Shown here one piece after another: positions 1 through 9,137 of a stretch of DNA of 64,000 nt (positions within the stretch are counted from its first letter, which is position 1; every line of letters begins with the position of its first letter). This stretch comes from Leptospiraceae bacterium (GTDB lineage: Bacteria; Spirochaetota; Leptospiria; Leptospirales; Leptospiraceae), in the NCBI GenBank assembly GCA_024233865.1, contig JACKPA010000011.1, positions 1 through 64,000 on the forward strand, read 5' to 3'. Below the pieces are notes generated by a model. It was not told where the DNA came from, searched no databases, and saw only the letters and a list, made by a program, of their open reading frames with translations. The position numbers were made by a program, and so were the translations under genes.

Positions 1-1
1 G

Positions 2-712
2 CTCCAAGAAATCATAGAGGAATTGAACGAAAAAAGTGTGATAGAAGTAGACTTGGTTCAGAGGTTTAACTTTGAAAAGAGGTTTGATGACAATGAAATC
101 AAGTCTCTGTTATATTTCTTTGGACTCTTAACTTACAAGGGTATTGAGGAAATGGTGATTCCCAACCATGTGATCAAGGTTTTGTTTTGGGAGTATCTGC
201 GAAACTTTTTAGAAGAAGAGAAGGAAATAGAGTTTCATATAGAACCATTGAAGAAAGCCTTAAAAGCAATGGCAAAAGAGGGGAATCCGGAGTATTTGAA
301 AGATTTGGCAGAAGAGTTCTTTTTTACGAAGTTATCCTCTTATGACTATTCGAATTTATCCGAGAAGCACATCAAGATACTGTTTTTGTCTTATTTTACC
401 TTGAGCAAGTTGTACAATATAGTATCGGAGAGGGAAATCGGAGAGAGGAAGCGAATAGATTTATTGTTTGAAGCAAATCCTGCTTACTATAACTATGTGT
501 TGTACAATTTTATAGTTGAGTTCAAGTATATCCGAAAGACGGATAGCGAAGATAAAACAAAGAAGAAAAGGGAAGAAGCAATTGAGCAAGCGAAAGAGAA
601 CTACGAAATCTACAAGCAGAATTTTAAGCAGTTCGGAAGGGAACTTCGTTCCGTAGCGTTGGTAGTGAGCCATACTCAGGGAGTGGAGTTGATGAAATTG
701 GGTGGTTTTTGA
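2..712 (+). CDS. C-terminal part of an AAA-ATPase-like/PD-(D/E)XK nuclease protein (5' end outside window)
   Basis: The reading frame is open from base 2 and runs into the window edge, so the N-terminus is missing; the TTG at 23 is only an internal codon. The visible part matches the C-terminal half of the AAA-ATPase_like plus PD-(D/E)XK (DUF1703) family. A helical region is followed by a nuclease-like core with Asp in RIDLL and the E-x-K of VEFKY, then a Lys/Glu-rich helix. Such proteins are large, lineage-expanded and of unknown role; mobile-element or defence functions are only suspected. The next gene has a similar ATPase plus nuclease layout, so these may be neighbours of a paralogous family. 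Confidence 0.7.
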   Translation, partial: LQEIIEELNEKSVIEVDLVQRFNFEKRFDDNEIKSLLYFFGLLTYKGIEEMVIPNHVIKVLFWEYLRNFLEEEKEIEFHIEPLKKALKAMAKEGNPEYLKDLAEEFFFTKLSSYDYSNLSEKHIKILFLSYFTLSKLYNIVSEREIGERKRIDLLFEANPAYYNYVLYNFIVEFKYIRKTDSEDKTKKKREEAIEQAKENYEIYKQNFKQFGRELRSVALVVSHTQGVELMKLGGF

Positions 713-883
713 AACATATTCGTTATTTTAAAAACGGATAGATCTCTTATATTTCAAAATTGATAGTGCAAATAAAATTACCAGATTATAACTTCTTTTA
801 CTTAAACCAGAAGTTTCATGCCCATGGCGTGGTTTATGTAATTTCCACTTTACGCAATTTCTCAATTGTTTATATTTGTCGCT

Positions 884-2434
884 ATGAAAGAATTCAATAT
901 TACAGGTACCTGTATTCCAGATAGACACTTTATGGTGGATATAAGTAAAAAAATCCAGCAAATCATGGAATTGGTAGAAAAAGGAAAATACTTCACTATA
1001 AATCGCCCAAGACAGTATGGAAAAACAACTACCCTATCAAACTTATTTCATAAATTAAAAAATAATTCTGATTACTTAATTATACGAACCAGTTTTGAAG
1101 GTTTGGGAGAGGATAAATTCAAGACCGAAGAAAACTTTTGCAGTACCATATTTTACACTTTATCGGGAGGATTAATCAATGAAAGTGAAGAGTATAAAGA
1201 AAGCTTTCGAACTTACGGAATTAGTTTAAAAAAATTAGAAGATGTATCTAAGGCAATAACCCGGTTTATACAAGAACAAAATAGAAAAGTAGTACTAATG
1301 ATCGACGAAGTAGACAAAGCAAGTAACCATAATTTATTTTTAAACTTTCTTGGAATGTTGAGAAACAAATATTTAGACAGGGCTGATGGAAACGATCAAA
1401 CGTTTCACAGTATCGTACTTGCAGGTGTATACGATATAAAAAATCTAAAGTTAAAAATGAGACCTGATTCGGAAAGCAAATACAATTCTCCTTGGAATAT
1501 TGCGACGGATTTTGAGGTTGACATGAGTTTTAATACTAAAGAGATAGCCGGAATGTTAGAGGACTATACTTCCACTACACACATTGGAATAGATATTCCC
1601 TTAATCAGCCAAGAAATCTACAATTATACAAAAGGTTATCCTTTTCTGGTTAGTAAAATTTGCAAAGTGGTTGATGAAAAATTAGATAAAGACTGGTCAA
1701 TCGAAGGGATAAAGCATGCTATCAATATAACATTAGAAAATGAAAATACGTTGTTTGATGACTTGATTAAAAACTTGGAAATTCATAAAGATTTATATGA
1801 GCTTGTATATACAATATTGGTAGATGGAAATCGTATTCCTTTTGAAATATATAATCCATTGATTAAGTTAGGTGTTACATTCGGAATCTTAGCCAAACAA
1901 AACGGAGCAACATCCGTTTCAAATAAAATATTTGAGGTGTGTATCTATAATTATATGATATCCAAAACTTTGATGAAAGAAAAAGTATTTACCCGTTCGG
2001 GATACATACACCAATTTATCCAAAATAATAAACTAAACATGGAAAATATATTAAACAAATTTCAAGAAATCATGCACGATGAATACAGAGAAAAAGATGA
2101 TAAGTTTATAGAAAGAGAAGGTAGGTTGCTATTTTTGTGTTTTTTGAAACCCATCATTAATGGAGTCGGCTTTTATTACGTAGAGTCTGAAACCAGAGAA
2201 GATAGCAGGATGGACGTAGTTGTCACCTTTGGAAATGAAGAGCACATTATTGAATTAAAGATATGGAGAGGTAAAAAAAGAGAAGATTTAGCCTTGGAAC
2301 AATTGTCTGATTATTTAGAAAGCAAAAGGAAAACAGAAGGATATTTGTTGAACTTCAACTTTAACCAAAAGAAAGATTACAAAAAGGAATGGGTTAATTT
2401 TATGGGTAAAAAAATATATAGAGTAGACGTTTGA
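884..2434 (+). CDS. AAA-like ATPase with C-terminal PD-(D/E)XK-type nuclease domain
   Basis: A protein of 516 residues from the ATG at 884; a longer reading from the TTG at 866 is possible but adds only six residues. The start MKEFNITGTC followed by RPRQYGKTT (Walker A) and VVLMIDEVDK (Walker B) is typical of the AAA_35 / AAA-ATPase-like family. Near the C-terminus, SRMDVVV and IELKIW supply the Asp and E-x-K of a PD-(D/E)XK nuclease fold. No clear Shine-Dalgarno is visible. It faces icd and ends before a shared hairpin terminator. The function of the family is unknown; a role in defence or in mobile elements is inferred from the domain pair. Confidence 0.75.
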   Translation: MKEFNITGTCIPDRHFMVDISKKIQQIMELVEKGKYFTINRPRQYGKTTTLSNLFHKLKNNSDYLIIRTSFEGLGEDKFKTEENFCSTIFYTLSGGLINESEEYKESFRTYGISLKKLEDVSKAITRFIQEQNRKVVLMIDEVDKASNHNLFLNFLGMLRNKYLDRADGNDQTFHSIVLAGVYDIKNLKLKMRPDSESKYNSPWNIATDFEVDMSFNTKEIAGMLEDYTSTTHIGIDIPLISQEIYNYTKGYPFLVSKICKVVDEKLDKDWSIEGIKHAINITLENENTLFDDLIKNLEIHKDLYELVYTILVDGNRIPFEIYNPLIKLGVTFGILAKQNGATSVSNKIFEVCIYNYMISKTLMKEKVFTRSGYIHQFIQNNKLNMENILNKFQEIMHDEYREKDDKFIEREGRLLFLCFLKPIINGVGFYYVESETREDSRMDVVVTFGNEEHIIELKIWRGKKREDLALEQLSDYLESKRKTEGYLLNFNFNQKKDYKKEWVNFMGKKIYRVDV

Positions 2435-2558
2435 ATAAAGAAAATTGAGTTTTGTCATAACTTCTTCATGCGTTCCGTCATCAGACAAAAAAACTTCTTT
2501 CTCTAATTTGATTAATCCTTAAACTATGCTAAATACTGCTTCCCATTTTATTGTTCCC

Positions 2559-2585
2559 AAAAGCACGAAACTTTCGTGCTTTTTT
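2559..2585. terminator. Bidirectional hairpin terminator between the AAA ATPase gene and icd
   Basis: A 10-bp perfect stem (AAAAGCACGA / TCGTGCTTTT) with a 5-nt loop is followed by a T run on the plus strand. The A run at its left gives a T run on the minus strand. It lies between two convergent genes and probably ends both transcripts. Confidence 0.8.
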
Positions 2586-2618
2586 ATGTATTTCGTGGTT
2601 TAAATTAATTTTTACACA

Positions 2619-3815
2619 TCAGAGTCTGTTTTTTACGGCGTCCAAAAATGCAAACGTATTTAAGCCTATTTTTTTCTCACTTGTGCTAAGTCCAATCAAA
2701 TCCTTTGTCATTTCACCGGACTCAATTGTGTCAATCACTGCCTTTTCAAGTTTCTCTGCAAATTGAACCAGCTCATCATTTTTGTCTAATTCTCCTCTTT
2801 TATGAAGAGCTCCCGTCCACGCAAAGATAGATGCTACCGAATTGGTTGAGGTTTCTTCTCCTTTTTGGTGCTTTCGGAAATGCCTTGTAACTGTTCCGTG
2901 AGCTGCTTCGTATTCAAAGTTTCCTTCCGGAGAAACTAGAACGGATGTCATCAAACCTAAAGAGCCAAACCCGGAAGCAACCATATCACTCATCACATCG
3001 CCATCGTAGTTCATCAAAGCCCATAACATTCCACCTTCATTTTTCATGATTTGGGCTACTGCATCATCAATGAGATAATAATAATAACCGATTCCAGCTA
3101 TCTCCAGCTCTTTAGCTCTTGCTTTTGCTTCTTCGTCAAAAATTTGCCTAAACCTTGCGTGGTATTTTTTGGAAATTGTATCCTTGGTAGCAAACCAAAG
3201 ATTAACTTTTTCCGAAATAGCGTAATTAAAACAAGATTTGGCAAAGCTTTGAATGGATTTATCCAAATTGTGCATTGCCAAAGCAACTCCAGAACCCTTG
3301 TAATCGTGAACGAGAATTCTTTGTTTTTCTGTTCCATCTGCCAATGTGTAAACCAACTCGACCTTACCTGGGTCAGTTACCTGCAATTCAACATCTCGGT
3401 AGATATCTCCGTAGGCATGACGACCGATCATAATCGGCTTTTTCCAAGATTTTACCGCTGGTGGTATATTATTTATGATGATAGGCTTTCGAAATACCGT
3501 TCCATCAAGAATAGATCGTATTGTTCCGTTAGGAGAAGGCCATTCTTTTTTTAGGGAAAATTCTTTAACCCTGTCTCCATTTGGAGTTATGGTAGCGCAT
3601 TTTACACCGACACCATGCTTTTTTATGGCGTTTGCAGAATCAACCGTTACTTGGTCGTTTGTTTCATCTCTATGAGTGACAGATAGGTCATAGTATTCCA
3701 AATTAATATCCAAATACGGGTATATGAATCTGTCTTTTATCTCTTTCCAAATAATTCTGGTCATTTCGTCCCCATCTAGTTCAACCAGGGGTGTTTTTAC
3801 TTTAATTTTGCTCAT
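2619..3815 (-). CDS. icd: NADP-dependent isocitrate dehydrogenase
   Basis: 398 residues, the usual length of the dimeric eukaryotic-type (subfamily II) NADP-IDH, which oxidises isocitrate to 2-oxoglutarate plus CO2 in the TCA cycle. The start MSKIKVKTPLVELDGDEMTR, the substrate-site region SPNGTIRSILDGTVFR, the cofactor-side AAHGTVTRHFRKHQ and the metal-site region YDGDVMSDMVASGFGSLGLM are all present. The ATG is preceded by GTAGGAG at good spacing. It is a stand-alone gene with a terminator at its 3' end. Confidence is high. Confidence 0.95.
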   Translation of the reverse strand: MSKIKVKTPLVELDGDEMTRIIWKEIKDRFIYPYLDINLEYYDLSVTHRDETNDQVTVDSANAIKKHGVGVKCATITPNGDRVKEFSLKKEWPSPNGTIRSILDGTVFRKPIIINNIPPAVKSWKKPIMIGRHAYGDIYRDVELQVTDPGKVELVYTLADGTEKQRILVHDYKGSGVALAMHNLDKSIQSFAKSCFNYAISEKVNLWFATKDTISKKYHARFRQIFDEEAKARAKELEIAGIGYYYYLIDDAVAQIMKNEGGMLWALMNYDGDVMSDMVASGFGSLGLMTSVLVSPEGNFEYEAAHGTVTRHFRKHQKGEETSTNSVASIFAWTGALHKRGELDKNDELVQFAEKLEKAVIDTIESGEMTKDLIGLSTSEKKIGLNTFAFLDAVKNRL

Positions 3816-3989
3816 CGAATTCTCCTACTTTTTCTATCGAAATCTAAGGCATTGTTTGAACCCCAATTTCGTTCTACGTCCATAATTTCACTTAGTAGGA
3901 AATTTTTCTAATTTTTTTCCGACTTGGAAGTACCAACAATGCATTTCCTTACCCATTATATATAGAACATTCAAAGGAGAATTTTTCAA

Positions 3990-4406
3990 ATGTTACAAGC
4001 GTTATTTACGGATTCGGAGCAAAGTTCGTTTTGGTATGAATTGGTTTTTAGAAAAGAGGATTTTTTGCATATTATAAACGTTTTAAACAGGTACTATGAT
4101 ATGTATCCACCCAAAAACCATCCATCGGATTCCCATAGATTTCGAGAGGACCTTACGAAAACTCCGGTAAACAGCATTCGGATTTTTTTAAAAAAGTTTG
4201 GTGATTATGAATTTCTTATATCAGCCGAAATCTTAGAATCAGACAGTAAAAGAATGGATTCTTGGATTCATGTAGATGGAATCAAACAAGAAAGGCATGA
4301 TCTAGAAAACAAAGGTGTTTATGATCATCCTGTTTTTGAAATTGTTTGTCTTACGGATTTGTATGAGGATTCTTGTGTTAAAGTAAAAAACTACAAAAAG
4401 AAGTAG
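3990..4406 (+). CDS. Hypothetical protein, 138 aa
   Basis: The gene has a clear AAAGGAG ribosome-binding site before its ATG and its own terminator just after the stop, so it is very likely real and monocistronic. The product is a soluble mixed alpha/beta protein, rich in acidic and aromatic residues, with no signal peptide or membrane segment. I do not recognise the family and propose no function. Confidence 0.7.
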   Translation: MLQALFTDSEQSSFWYELVFRKEDFLHIINVLNRYYDMYPPKNHPSDSHRFREDLTKTPVNSIRIFLKKFGDYEFLISAEILESDSKRMDSWIHVDGIKQERHDLENKGVYDHPVFEIVCLTDLYEDSCVKVKNYKKK

Positions 4407-4413
4407 TTTTTTT
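4388..4413 (+). terminator. Terminator overlapping the stop codon of the 138-aa gene
   Basis: A 7-bp stem (AAACTAC / GTAGTTT) with an 8-nt A-rich loop is followed by a run of T. The right arm contains the TAG stop codon of the preceding gene. Confidence 0.65.
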
Positions 4414-4414
4414 G

Positions 4415-4454
4415 GGGCAGACTACTCACTCCTTTGAGTGAAACCAGTCTGCCC
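4415..4454. repeat. Long cruciform-forming inverted repeat
   Basis: Nested perfect palindrome: outer arms GGGCAGACT / AGTCTGCCC (9 bp) and inner arms CACTC / GAGTG. It lies directly after a conventional terminator, between convergent genes, and may act as a second terminator for the minus-strand cassette or as an intergenic repeat. Confidence 0.6.
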
Positions 4455-4507
4455 TAAGATGTTTTTCAGCGGGCAGGGAAATTGAAATCTTATTTGGTTT
4501 GATTTAA

Positions 4508-4885
4508 TCACACAGGAAAATTTCTTGCATACAAAATTCCGGAAAGATATGATTCCAAACTATCTTGCTTTTTATAATCTGTTTCGATGATCCAGCGAAC
4601 AAAGCAATAATTGATTAGAAATCCCATCAAGTCTTCTTTTGTATAAGAAATATTTTTTGACTTTGCATATTGGAATATTCTTTCCCCAATCCAACCCGCC
4701 AGATGCGTATCCAAAATTCGTTCTTTAATGTTTTTTGTTTTTCCTACATAAAGGGTTTTTCCCTCTATATTTGAAAAAATACAATAAATTCCGGGTAAAT
4801 CAGGTACCAAATTTTCCGATATATCTTTAAAATACAAGGGAGGAGTGGTGAGCAAAGCTTCTAATTTTTCTTTAAAGTAGTCCAT
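4508..4885 (-). CDS. GIY-YIG domain nuclease-like protein
   Basis: About 125 residues from the ATG at 4885, five bases after the stop of the upstream gene; a TTG at 4903 would overlap that gene. The segment PGIYCIF, then TLYVGKTKNIKERI, is the classical GIY-YIG core (GIY, YVG, then the basic helix with Arg), the fold of UvrC and of several homing and restriction nucleases. No extra DNA-binding domain is visible, so it is a minimal nuclease. It is the last gene of a three-gene minus-strand operon with an ABC-like ATPase. ATPase plus small nuclease is a layout typical of phage-defence modules, but that role is an inference here. Confidence 0.72.
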   Translation of the reverse strand: MDYFKEKLEALLTTPPLYFKDISENLVPDLPGIYCIFSNIEGKTLYVGKTKNIKERILDTHLAGWIGERIFQYAKSKNISYTKEDLMGFLINYCFVRWIIETDYKKQDSLESYLSGILYARNFPV

Positions 4886-4890
4886 AATGT

Positions 4891-5580
4891 CTAACAGTCC
4901 CAACCCTTTCCAGTCAGTTTGCCCTTTTTCTGATCAGGAGTATCAGGTGGACAGAAAGGGTATTTGGCATTATCAGATTTTGCAGGTAAACGCCAATCAA
5001 ATCGAACCGTCCATTTTTCCTGTAAATTTCGGGGATGGTGAACACAAAGAATTTGTTTATGACCTATCCCTCTGGGCTGTAAATGCAATACCCAACGGGT
5101 GATTTCCTCCAGATTACTTTCACCTGTAGAATGGAACTTGATATTTCTTCCGGTAACTTTTTTTGTAAGCATAATTACATCATATTCTGCGATCAGTAAT
5201 CGTAAGGCTGCTTTAATCATTACATCTTCCCATGACGGGTCAAAGTGTGGAAATCCAAAGAGTTGCTTAAAGCCATCGATCCAGACTTCTCCAGACATTG
5301 GTTGCAAAGGCGGGATATGAATTTTCGATAAATCAGCAAGTTTGCGAAGTTGCTGCATTGATTGCTGAGCACCAGCATAAGCAGGGTTGTTACGATTTGA
5401 ATAGAGTTCTTTTTCCAAAGGATGAGCCAAAGTTTTCATAAGATTATCCCAGTATTCAGAAAGGGGAACTATAGCAATTTTATGGTTCTTACAAATTTTA
5501 ATTATAAGATCGATATCTTTTTGAACTTCTGTCGGTGTACGCATTAAAAATAGTGCAGGATCCAGTAACCCAACAATCAT
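4891..5580 (-). CDS. Unknown protein between a truncated ATPase and a GIY-YIG nuclease
   Basis: 229 residues, starting with an ATG that overlaps the TGA of the upstream ATPase gene (ATGA overlap), so translation is probably coupled. The sequence begins MIVGLLDPALFLM, an Asp after a hydrophobic strand followed by helices, and later has DVIMLTKKV. The layout vaguely recalls Rossmann-like nuclease folds such as PIN, but I cannot confirm a family. The C-terminus is basic and rich in aromatic, Pro and Lys residues. Context says it works with the ATPase and the GIY-YIG protein. Confidence 0.65.
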   Translation of the reverse strand: MIVGLLDPALFLMRTPTEVQKDIDLIIKICKNHKIAIVPLSEYWDNLMKTLAHPLEKELYSNRNNPAYAGAQQSMQQLRKLADLSKIHIPPLQPMSGEVWIDGFKQLFGFPHFDPSWEDVMIKAALRLLIAEYDVIMLTKKVTGRNIKFHSTGESNLEEITRWVLHLQPRGIGHKQILCVHHPRNLQEKWTVRFDWRLPAKSDNAKYPFCPPDTPDQKKGKLTGKGWDC

Positions 5581-6542
5581 GGTTCATCCTCTGACACGGG
5601 GTCATCACCTTTAATAGTTTTATACATAGGCTGATTCTCTGAAGCGGATTCTGTCAAATCCGATTTATCCAATTTTGCATAATAGATTGCGCTTTCTTCA
5701 TCACTAGCTTCATCCATAAAATCTGAGGGCCATGTTCCTTTAAAACTTCCTTCGAAGGTTAATCTACTACTTGTTACCGTTGAGATGCCATCTTCATTTT
5801 GAGGTGATTGCCGATTTGCCCCAAGATAATGAAATTCCGATAGGAGTTGTTCTAATGATTTAAGGGGTTGTTCAAATAGAATTGAATAGATGCTGTACCA
5901 TTTACGTTGTCTAGTACTTGTTTTTACCAGAGTACGATTAATACGAAGGTAAGGAATGAAGTGATCAAACTCAACATCAACTTTGTTAAAAGGTTCTCCT
6001 GTCCACTGACATATCCACTTATGATTTTCAAGGTTAATACGAATATGAGAAAAATCAATTTCTTCATTAAGTGTTTTAATCTCTACGGTGTTAATTAGAG
6101 AAATATTGTTGATCTCAGTCATGTAAAGTGTTAATCTTGTTTTAATGATGGTTTCTTTATCGTTATTTTTAAACCAATTGAGATTATTTACTAAATTTGA
6201 TTTCTCCGTTTCTTCAAGTTTATTAAGTGCTTCTCCAATATTAACTTCACATTCCCATTCTAAAGTAATTTTTGGTTCATTTTCTTTGGTAAGTTGAGAA
6301 GGCCATCCGAATGTCAACTCACGAAGGTTAAAGGCATCTACAATACCACTAAGTTTCAACATTGCATTGTTAGGATCCGGGTCTATTAAAGTTTGTTTAA
6401 GTATTAGCAAGCTTTGAATAAGAGAACTTTTACCAGAATTATTACGACCAATGAGAATAGTGAGAGGAGAGAGAGGAATTTCAGCTTGTTTGAATGATTT
6501 GAAATTTTCAATACCTAATAAAGTTAATTTAGCGTTTTTCAT
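5577..6542 (-). CDS. AAA/ABC-like ATPase, N-terminal half only (RecF/SMC-type)
   Basis: 321 residues. The start MKNAKLTLLGIENFKSFK and the P-loop GRNNSGKSSLIQSLLILKQT at about residues 32-51 are characteristic of the AAA_15/AAA_21 and DUF3696-type ATPases found in overcoming-lysogenisation and defence proteins. HYLGANRQSP resembles the family's mid-protein YLG-x-R-x-x-P segment. After that point the protein changes to an acidic, Ser/Glu-rich tail and stops. I see no ABC signature (SGxxQ) and no clear Walker B Asp-Glu pair, which normally lie in the C-terminal third. Either the protein relies on a partner, or it is a truncated descendant. It heads the three-gene operon. Confidence 0.7.
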   Translation of the reverse strand: MKNAKLTLLGIENFKSFKQAEIPLSPLTILIGRNNSGKSSLIQSLLILKQTLIDPDPNNAMLKLSGIVDAFNLRELTFGWPSQLTKENEPKITLEWECEVNIGEALNKLEETEKSNLVNNLNWFKNNDKETIIKTRLTLYMTEINNISLINTVEIKTLNEEIDFSHIRINLENHKWICQWTGEPFNKVDVEFDHFIPYLRINRTLVKTSTRQRKWYSIYSILFEQPLKSLEQLLSEFHYLGANRQSPQNEDGISTVTSSRLTFEGSFKGTWPSDFMDEASDEESAIYYAKLDKSDLTESASENQPMYKTIKGDDPVSEDEP

Positions 6543-6893
6543 ATAAGAGCCAAAACCCCAAAAATCAATACAATGGAGCCAGTTACCCTATCCATTCAAT
6601 TTTCAAAAATCACTCTAATTTTTGTATATAAGGATTTTATTGAATTTAAAACTTGTCAATAGTTTCATATAGTTTTTAAAGAAAAATTTAACTTTTTTGA
6701 AAAAACAGATAAAATAAATAGTTCTAAATTTTTGTTGTAACTTATATTCTTCTTACATTTTGAGCATTGACTTAAGATTAAAAAAATATAATTTCTCATT
6801 AATAAATATAATAAAAAATTATTTGACAGTTTTCCTATGAAATTGATAGTCATGGATTAAATCCTAATTCATACTAAGTTAAAATTAATACAC
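6543..6893. other. AT-rich divergent intergenic region, 351 bp
   Basis: This lies between the ATPase operon (leftward) and the Omp85-like gene (rightward). It is extremely AT-rich and contains only a low-complexity open frame (6665-6853, minus) that I reject as a gene. TTGACA-like hexamers occur near 6767 and 6831, but I cannot pair either with a convincing -10 at 16-18 bp spacing. It must hold both promoters. Confidence 0.5.
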
Positions 6894-8372
6894 ATGGCAA
6901 GATATTTATTTCTGATTTGTTTAACATTTTTTTTGCTTCTTCCTTCTGTGATTTTTTCGCAAGCAGATTTACCTTTTGAAATTGATGAAAAAAAGAAACT
7001 TAAACCGGAAGATGTAAAAGAGAAAAAAGAGGGCTGGTTCCCTACGGGACTTCCGTTTTTATATACGGATCCAAACAATGGCTTAGGTTATGGTGGTAGA
7101 CTCTATTATATCAATAATAAAGATCGAAGTGATCCATTTTTTGAATATACGCCTTATCGACATAGAATTTTTTTGCATTATTCCAATACAACCAAAAATG
7201 CCCAGTGGCATTCCGTAGACTTTGATGCTCCTTACATTTTTGATACGCAATTCAGGCTTCGTGCAAACTTTGTATATGATAAAAACCCAAATAACCTTTA
7301 TTTTGGAATTGGTGAATCCAGCCTTAGAGGTTTAACCTATCGGGATCGAAACGATCCTGCCAGACCATTGGTGCTAAATGGTCGATTTGCTGATAAGGAG
7401 CTAAACCAAGAATATAGACGACCGGCAATGGGTGACGAAGCTGTTTATTTGGAAAACAGGCAAATGAATAGCCTACTTCAAACACTTGAACCTAGACTCG
7501 CTCCAACCCAGGTTACTGATAAAAAATACAATCGTTATCAAATGGAATATCCCCAAGCTGCCTTTAGCTTGGAAAGGTCTTTTTTTAACGGAATCGTAAG
7601 AGCCGTAGGCGGGGCAAGGTTTTCCAATTCAAAGGTAAATTTTTATGACGGTACAATTTATAGCGTTAAAGACCCTGTTTATGGCAAGTTCTTGGGAGAC
7701 ATACCAACGGTAAACGGAAAAACCAAACTGAGAGAAGACTGTGATGCCAGAAAAATTGTAGGTTGTGACGGGGGATACGTAAATTTACTGCGTTTGGGAG
7801 CTGTATACGATACAAGGGACTTTGAGCCCGACCCTAACAAAGGCGTTTTTGTAGAAACAACTCACGAAAGGTCTATGAGAGAAATCGGTTCGAACTTTTC
7901 TTATAATAAAACTTACGTTTCCGGAAGGGTTTTTTATAGTCCTGCGCCTGCTGTTTTTAGCAAATTGGTTTTTGCTGGAAGGCTTTCTTTTATGAGCACA
8001 AAAGGAACTGCTCCTTTTTGGGAATATAGAAACATGTGGGGAACAGAGACGAATATTTCCGGGGTTGGGGGACGAACTACTTTGAGAGGGTTTATGCAGG
8101 ACAGGTTTGTTGCTCCAGCTATGGGATTTGGAAACTTAGAAGTCAGATGGAAATTTTTGGAAGTTCCTGGTTTTGCCTTTAATTTAGTACCGTTTTTTGA
8201 TTTCGGTCGTGTTTGGGACAAAGCTCATCTCGCCAATTTGAAAGGTTATCAATATTCTTGGGGAACAGGGCTTAGAATTGCGTGGAACCAGTCTACCATT
8301 ATTTATCTTGATCTCGCCTATTCGAGAGAAAATTCAGGCTTACTTTATATGAACTTTAATCATATATTCTAG
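6894..8372 (+). CDS. Omp85/BamA-like outer membrane beta-barrel protein
   Basis: 492 residues with a signal peptide (MARYLFLICLTFFLLLPSV then IFSQ). The segment GWFPTGLPFLYTDPNNGLGY is typical of leptospiral DUF5982-type surface-antigen proteins. The C-terminal half has the bacterial surface antigen (Omp85 barrel) pattern, including VGGRTTLRGFMQDRF near the lid/RGF motif, and it ends with Phe, as outer-membrane barrels recognised by BamA do. No POTRA repeats are obvious, so it is more like a stand-alone 16-strand barrel than BamA itself. The role is probably transport or assembly at the outer membrane. Its stop is close to the next lipoprotein gene, so the two are likely co-transcribed. Confidence 0.82.
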   Translation: MARYLFLICLTFFLLLPSVIFSQADLPFEIDEKKKLKPEDVKEKKEGWFPTGLPFLYTDPNNGLGYGGRLYYINNKDRSDPFFEYTPYRHRIFLHYSNTTKNAQWHSVDFDAPYIFDTQFRLRANFVYDKNPNNLYFGIGESSLRGLTYRDRNDPARPLVLNGRFADKELNQEYRRPAMGDEAVYLENRQMNSLLQTLEPRLAPTQVTDKKYNRYQMEYPQAAFSLERSFFNGIVRAVGGARFSNSKVNFYDGTIYSVKDPVYGKFLGDIPTVNGKTKLREDCDARKIVGCDGGYVNLLRLGAVYDTRDFEPDPNKGVFVETTHERSMREIGSNFSYNKTYVSGRVFYSPAPAVFSKLVFAGRLSFMSTKGTAPFWEYRNMWGTETNISGVGGRTTLRGFMQDRFVAPAMGFGNLEVRWKFLEVPGFAFNLVPFFDFGRVWDKAHLANLKGYQYSWGTGLRIAWNQSTIIYLDLAYSRENSGLLYMNFNHIF

Positions 8373-8381
8373 GAAAAAATC

Positions 8382-9059
8382 ATGAAAAAGTCTTTATATT
8401 TTATTATTTTTATTTTTGGTTTGTTTGTTTTAAATTGCCAAGCAGAGCTTGAAAAAGCAAAGTTTGGAATACCGGAAGAAGAAATGAATTTGATTATTGC
8501 CGGTCTTTTGATTAATACAGGATATTCCGATACGGGAAACGGAACAATTCTGGACAATTCGCTTAATTTGGAGTGGAAAAAGTGTTCCCAAGGACAGAGT
8601 TTCCGACAAACTCAAAATGATTGCCAAGGAACAACCAATGGAAGCGATTATACTCCGAATGATGAGTATTTATATGGAGCTACCGCTTATAATTATTGCA
8701 ATGTTCTGGGAAACACCTGTAATAGCCTATCGATTCCGCAGACGCTTTTGGCGAGCACAACAGAAAATGTTTCTTCCGGGGCATACAATTCCTGCGATAC
8801 GGAAGTTTTTGATGGTAAGTCTGATTGGAGAGTTCCTACCGGAGCTGAATTAAAAAAACTGACCGCAGGTGGAAAAACTTCCATGATTTCCTATTTTCCG
8901 AACACAGCAACCAGTTATTATTGGACTTCTTGGGGGGATGAGTTGGATACCACAGGCTATACTGCAAAGGCAATTTCTTTTCGAGAAGATACCTTTGGAA
9001 ATGATGAGTCCATAGTTAAAACTACGAAATTATATGTGATTTGTGTTAGAAATAGGTAG
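8382..9059 (+). CDS. DUF1566 (Lcl C-terminal domain) lipoprotein
   Basis: 225 residues. A short signal MKKSLYFIIFIFGLFVLNC ends in a lipobox with Cys at about residue 19, so it is an exported lipoprotein. The rest is a DUF1566 domain: NSLNLEWKKCSQG, SDWRVPTGAELKKL and YYWTSW are the family's hallmarks (Leptospira has many such lipoproteins). Several Cys pairs could form disulfides. It starts nine bases after the barrel gene, which suggests one operon and an outer-membrane location. The precise role is unknown. Confidence 0.85.
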   Translation: MKKSLYFIIFIFGLFVLNCQAELEKAKFGIPEEEMNLIIAGLLINTGYSDTGNGTILDNSLNLEWKKCSQGQSFRQTQNDCQGTTNGSDYTPNDEYLYGATAYNYCNVLGNTCNSLSIPQTLLASTTENVSSGAYNSCDTEVFDGKSDWRVPTGAELKKLTAGGKTSMISYFPNTATSYYWTSWGDELDTTGYTAKAISFREDTFGNDESIVKTTKLYVICVRNR

Positions 9060-9137
9060 AACAAACCAGTTCCATAAAATTAAAATCCCATAGTATAAAG
9101 AGTTGCAGAATTGAGAATAGGATTTTAGCTTTCCAAC

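Noticed and set aside
6665..6853. 62-codon open frame on the minus strand in the AT-rich gap
   Set aside because: It is low-complexity (Leu, Asn, Lys, Ile), has no ribosome-binding site and overlaps the promoter region of the barrel gene.
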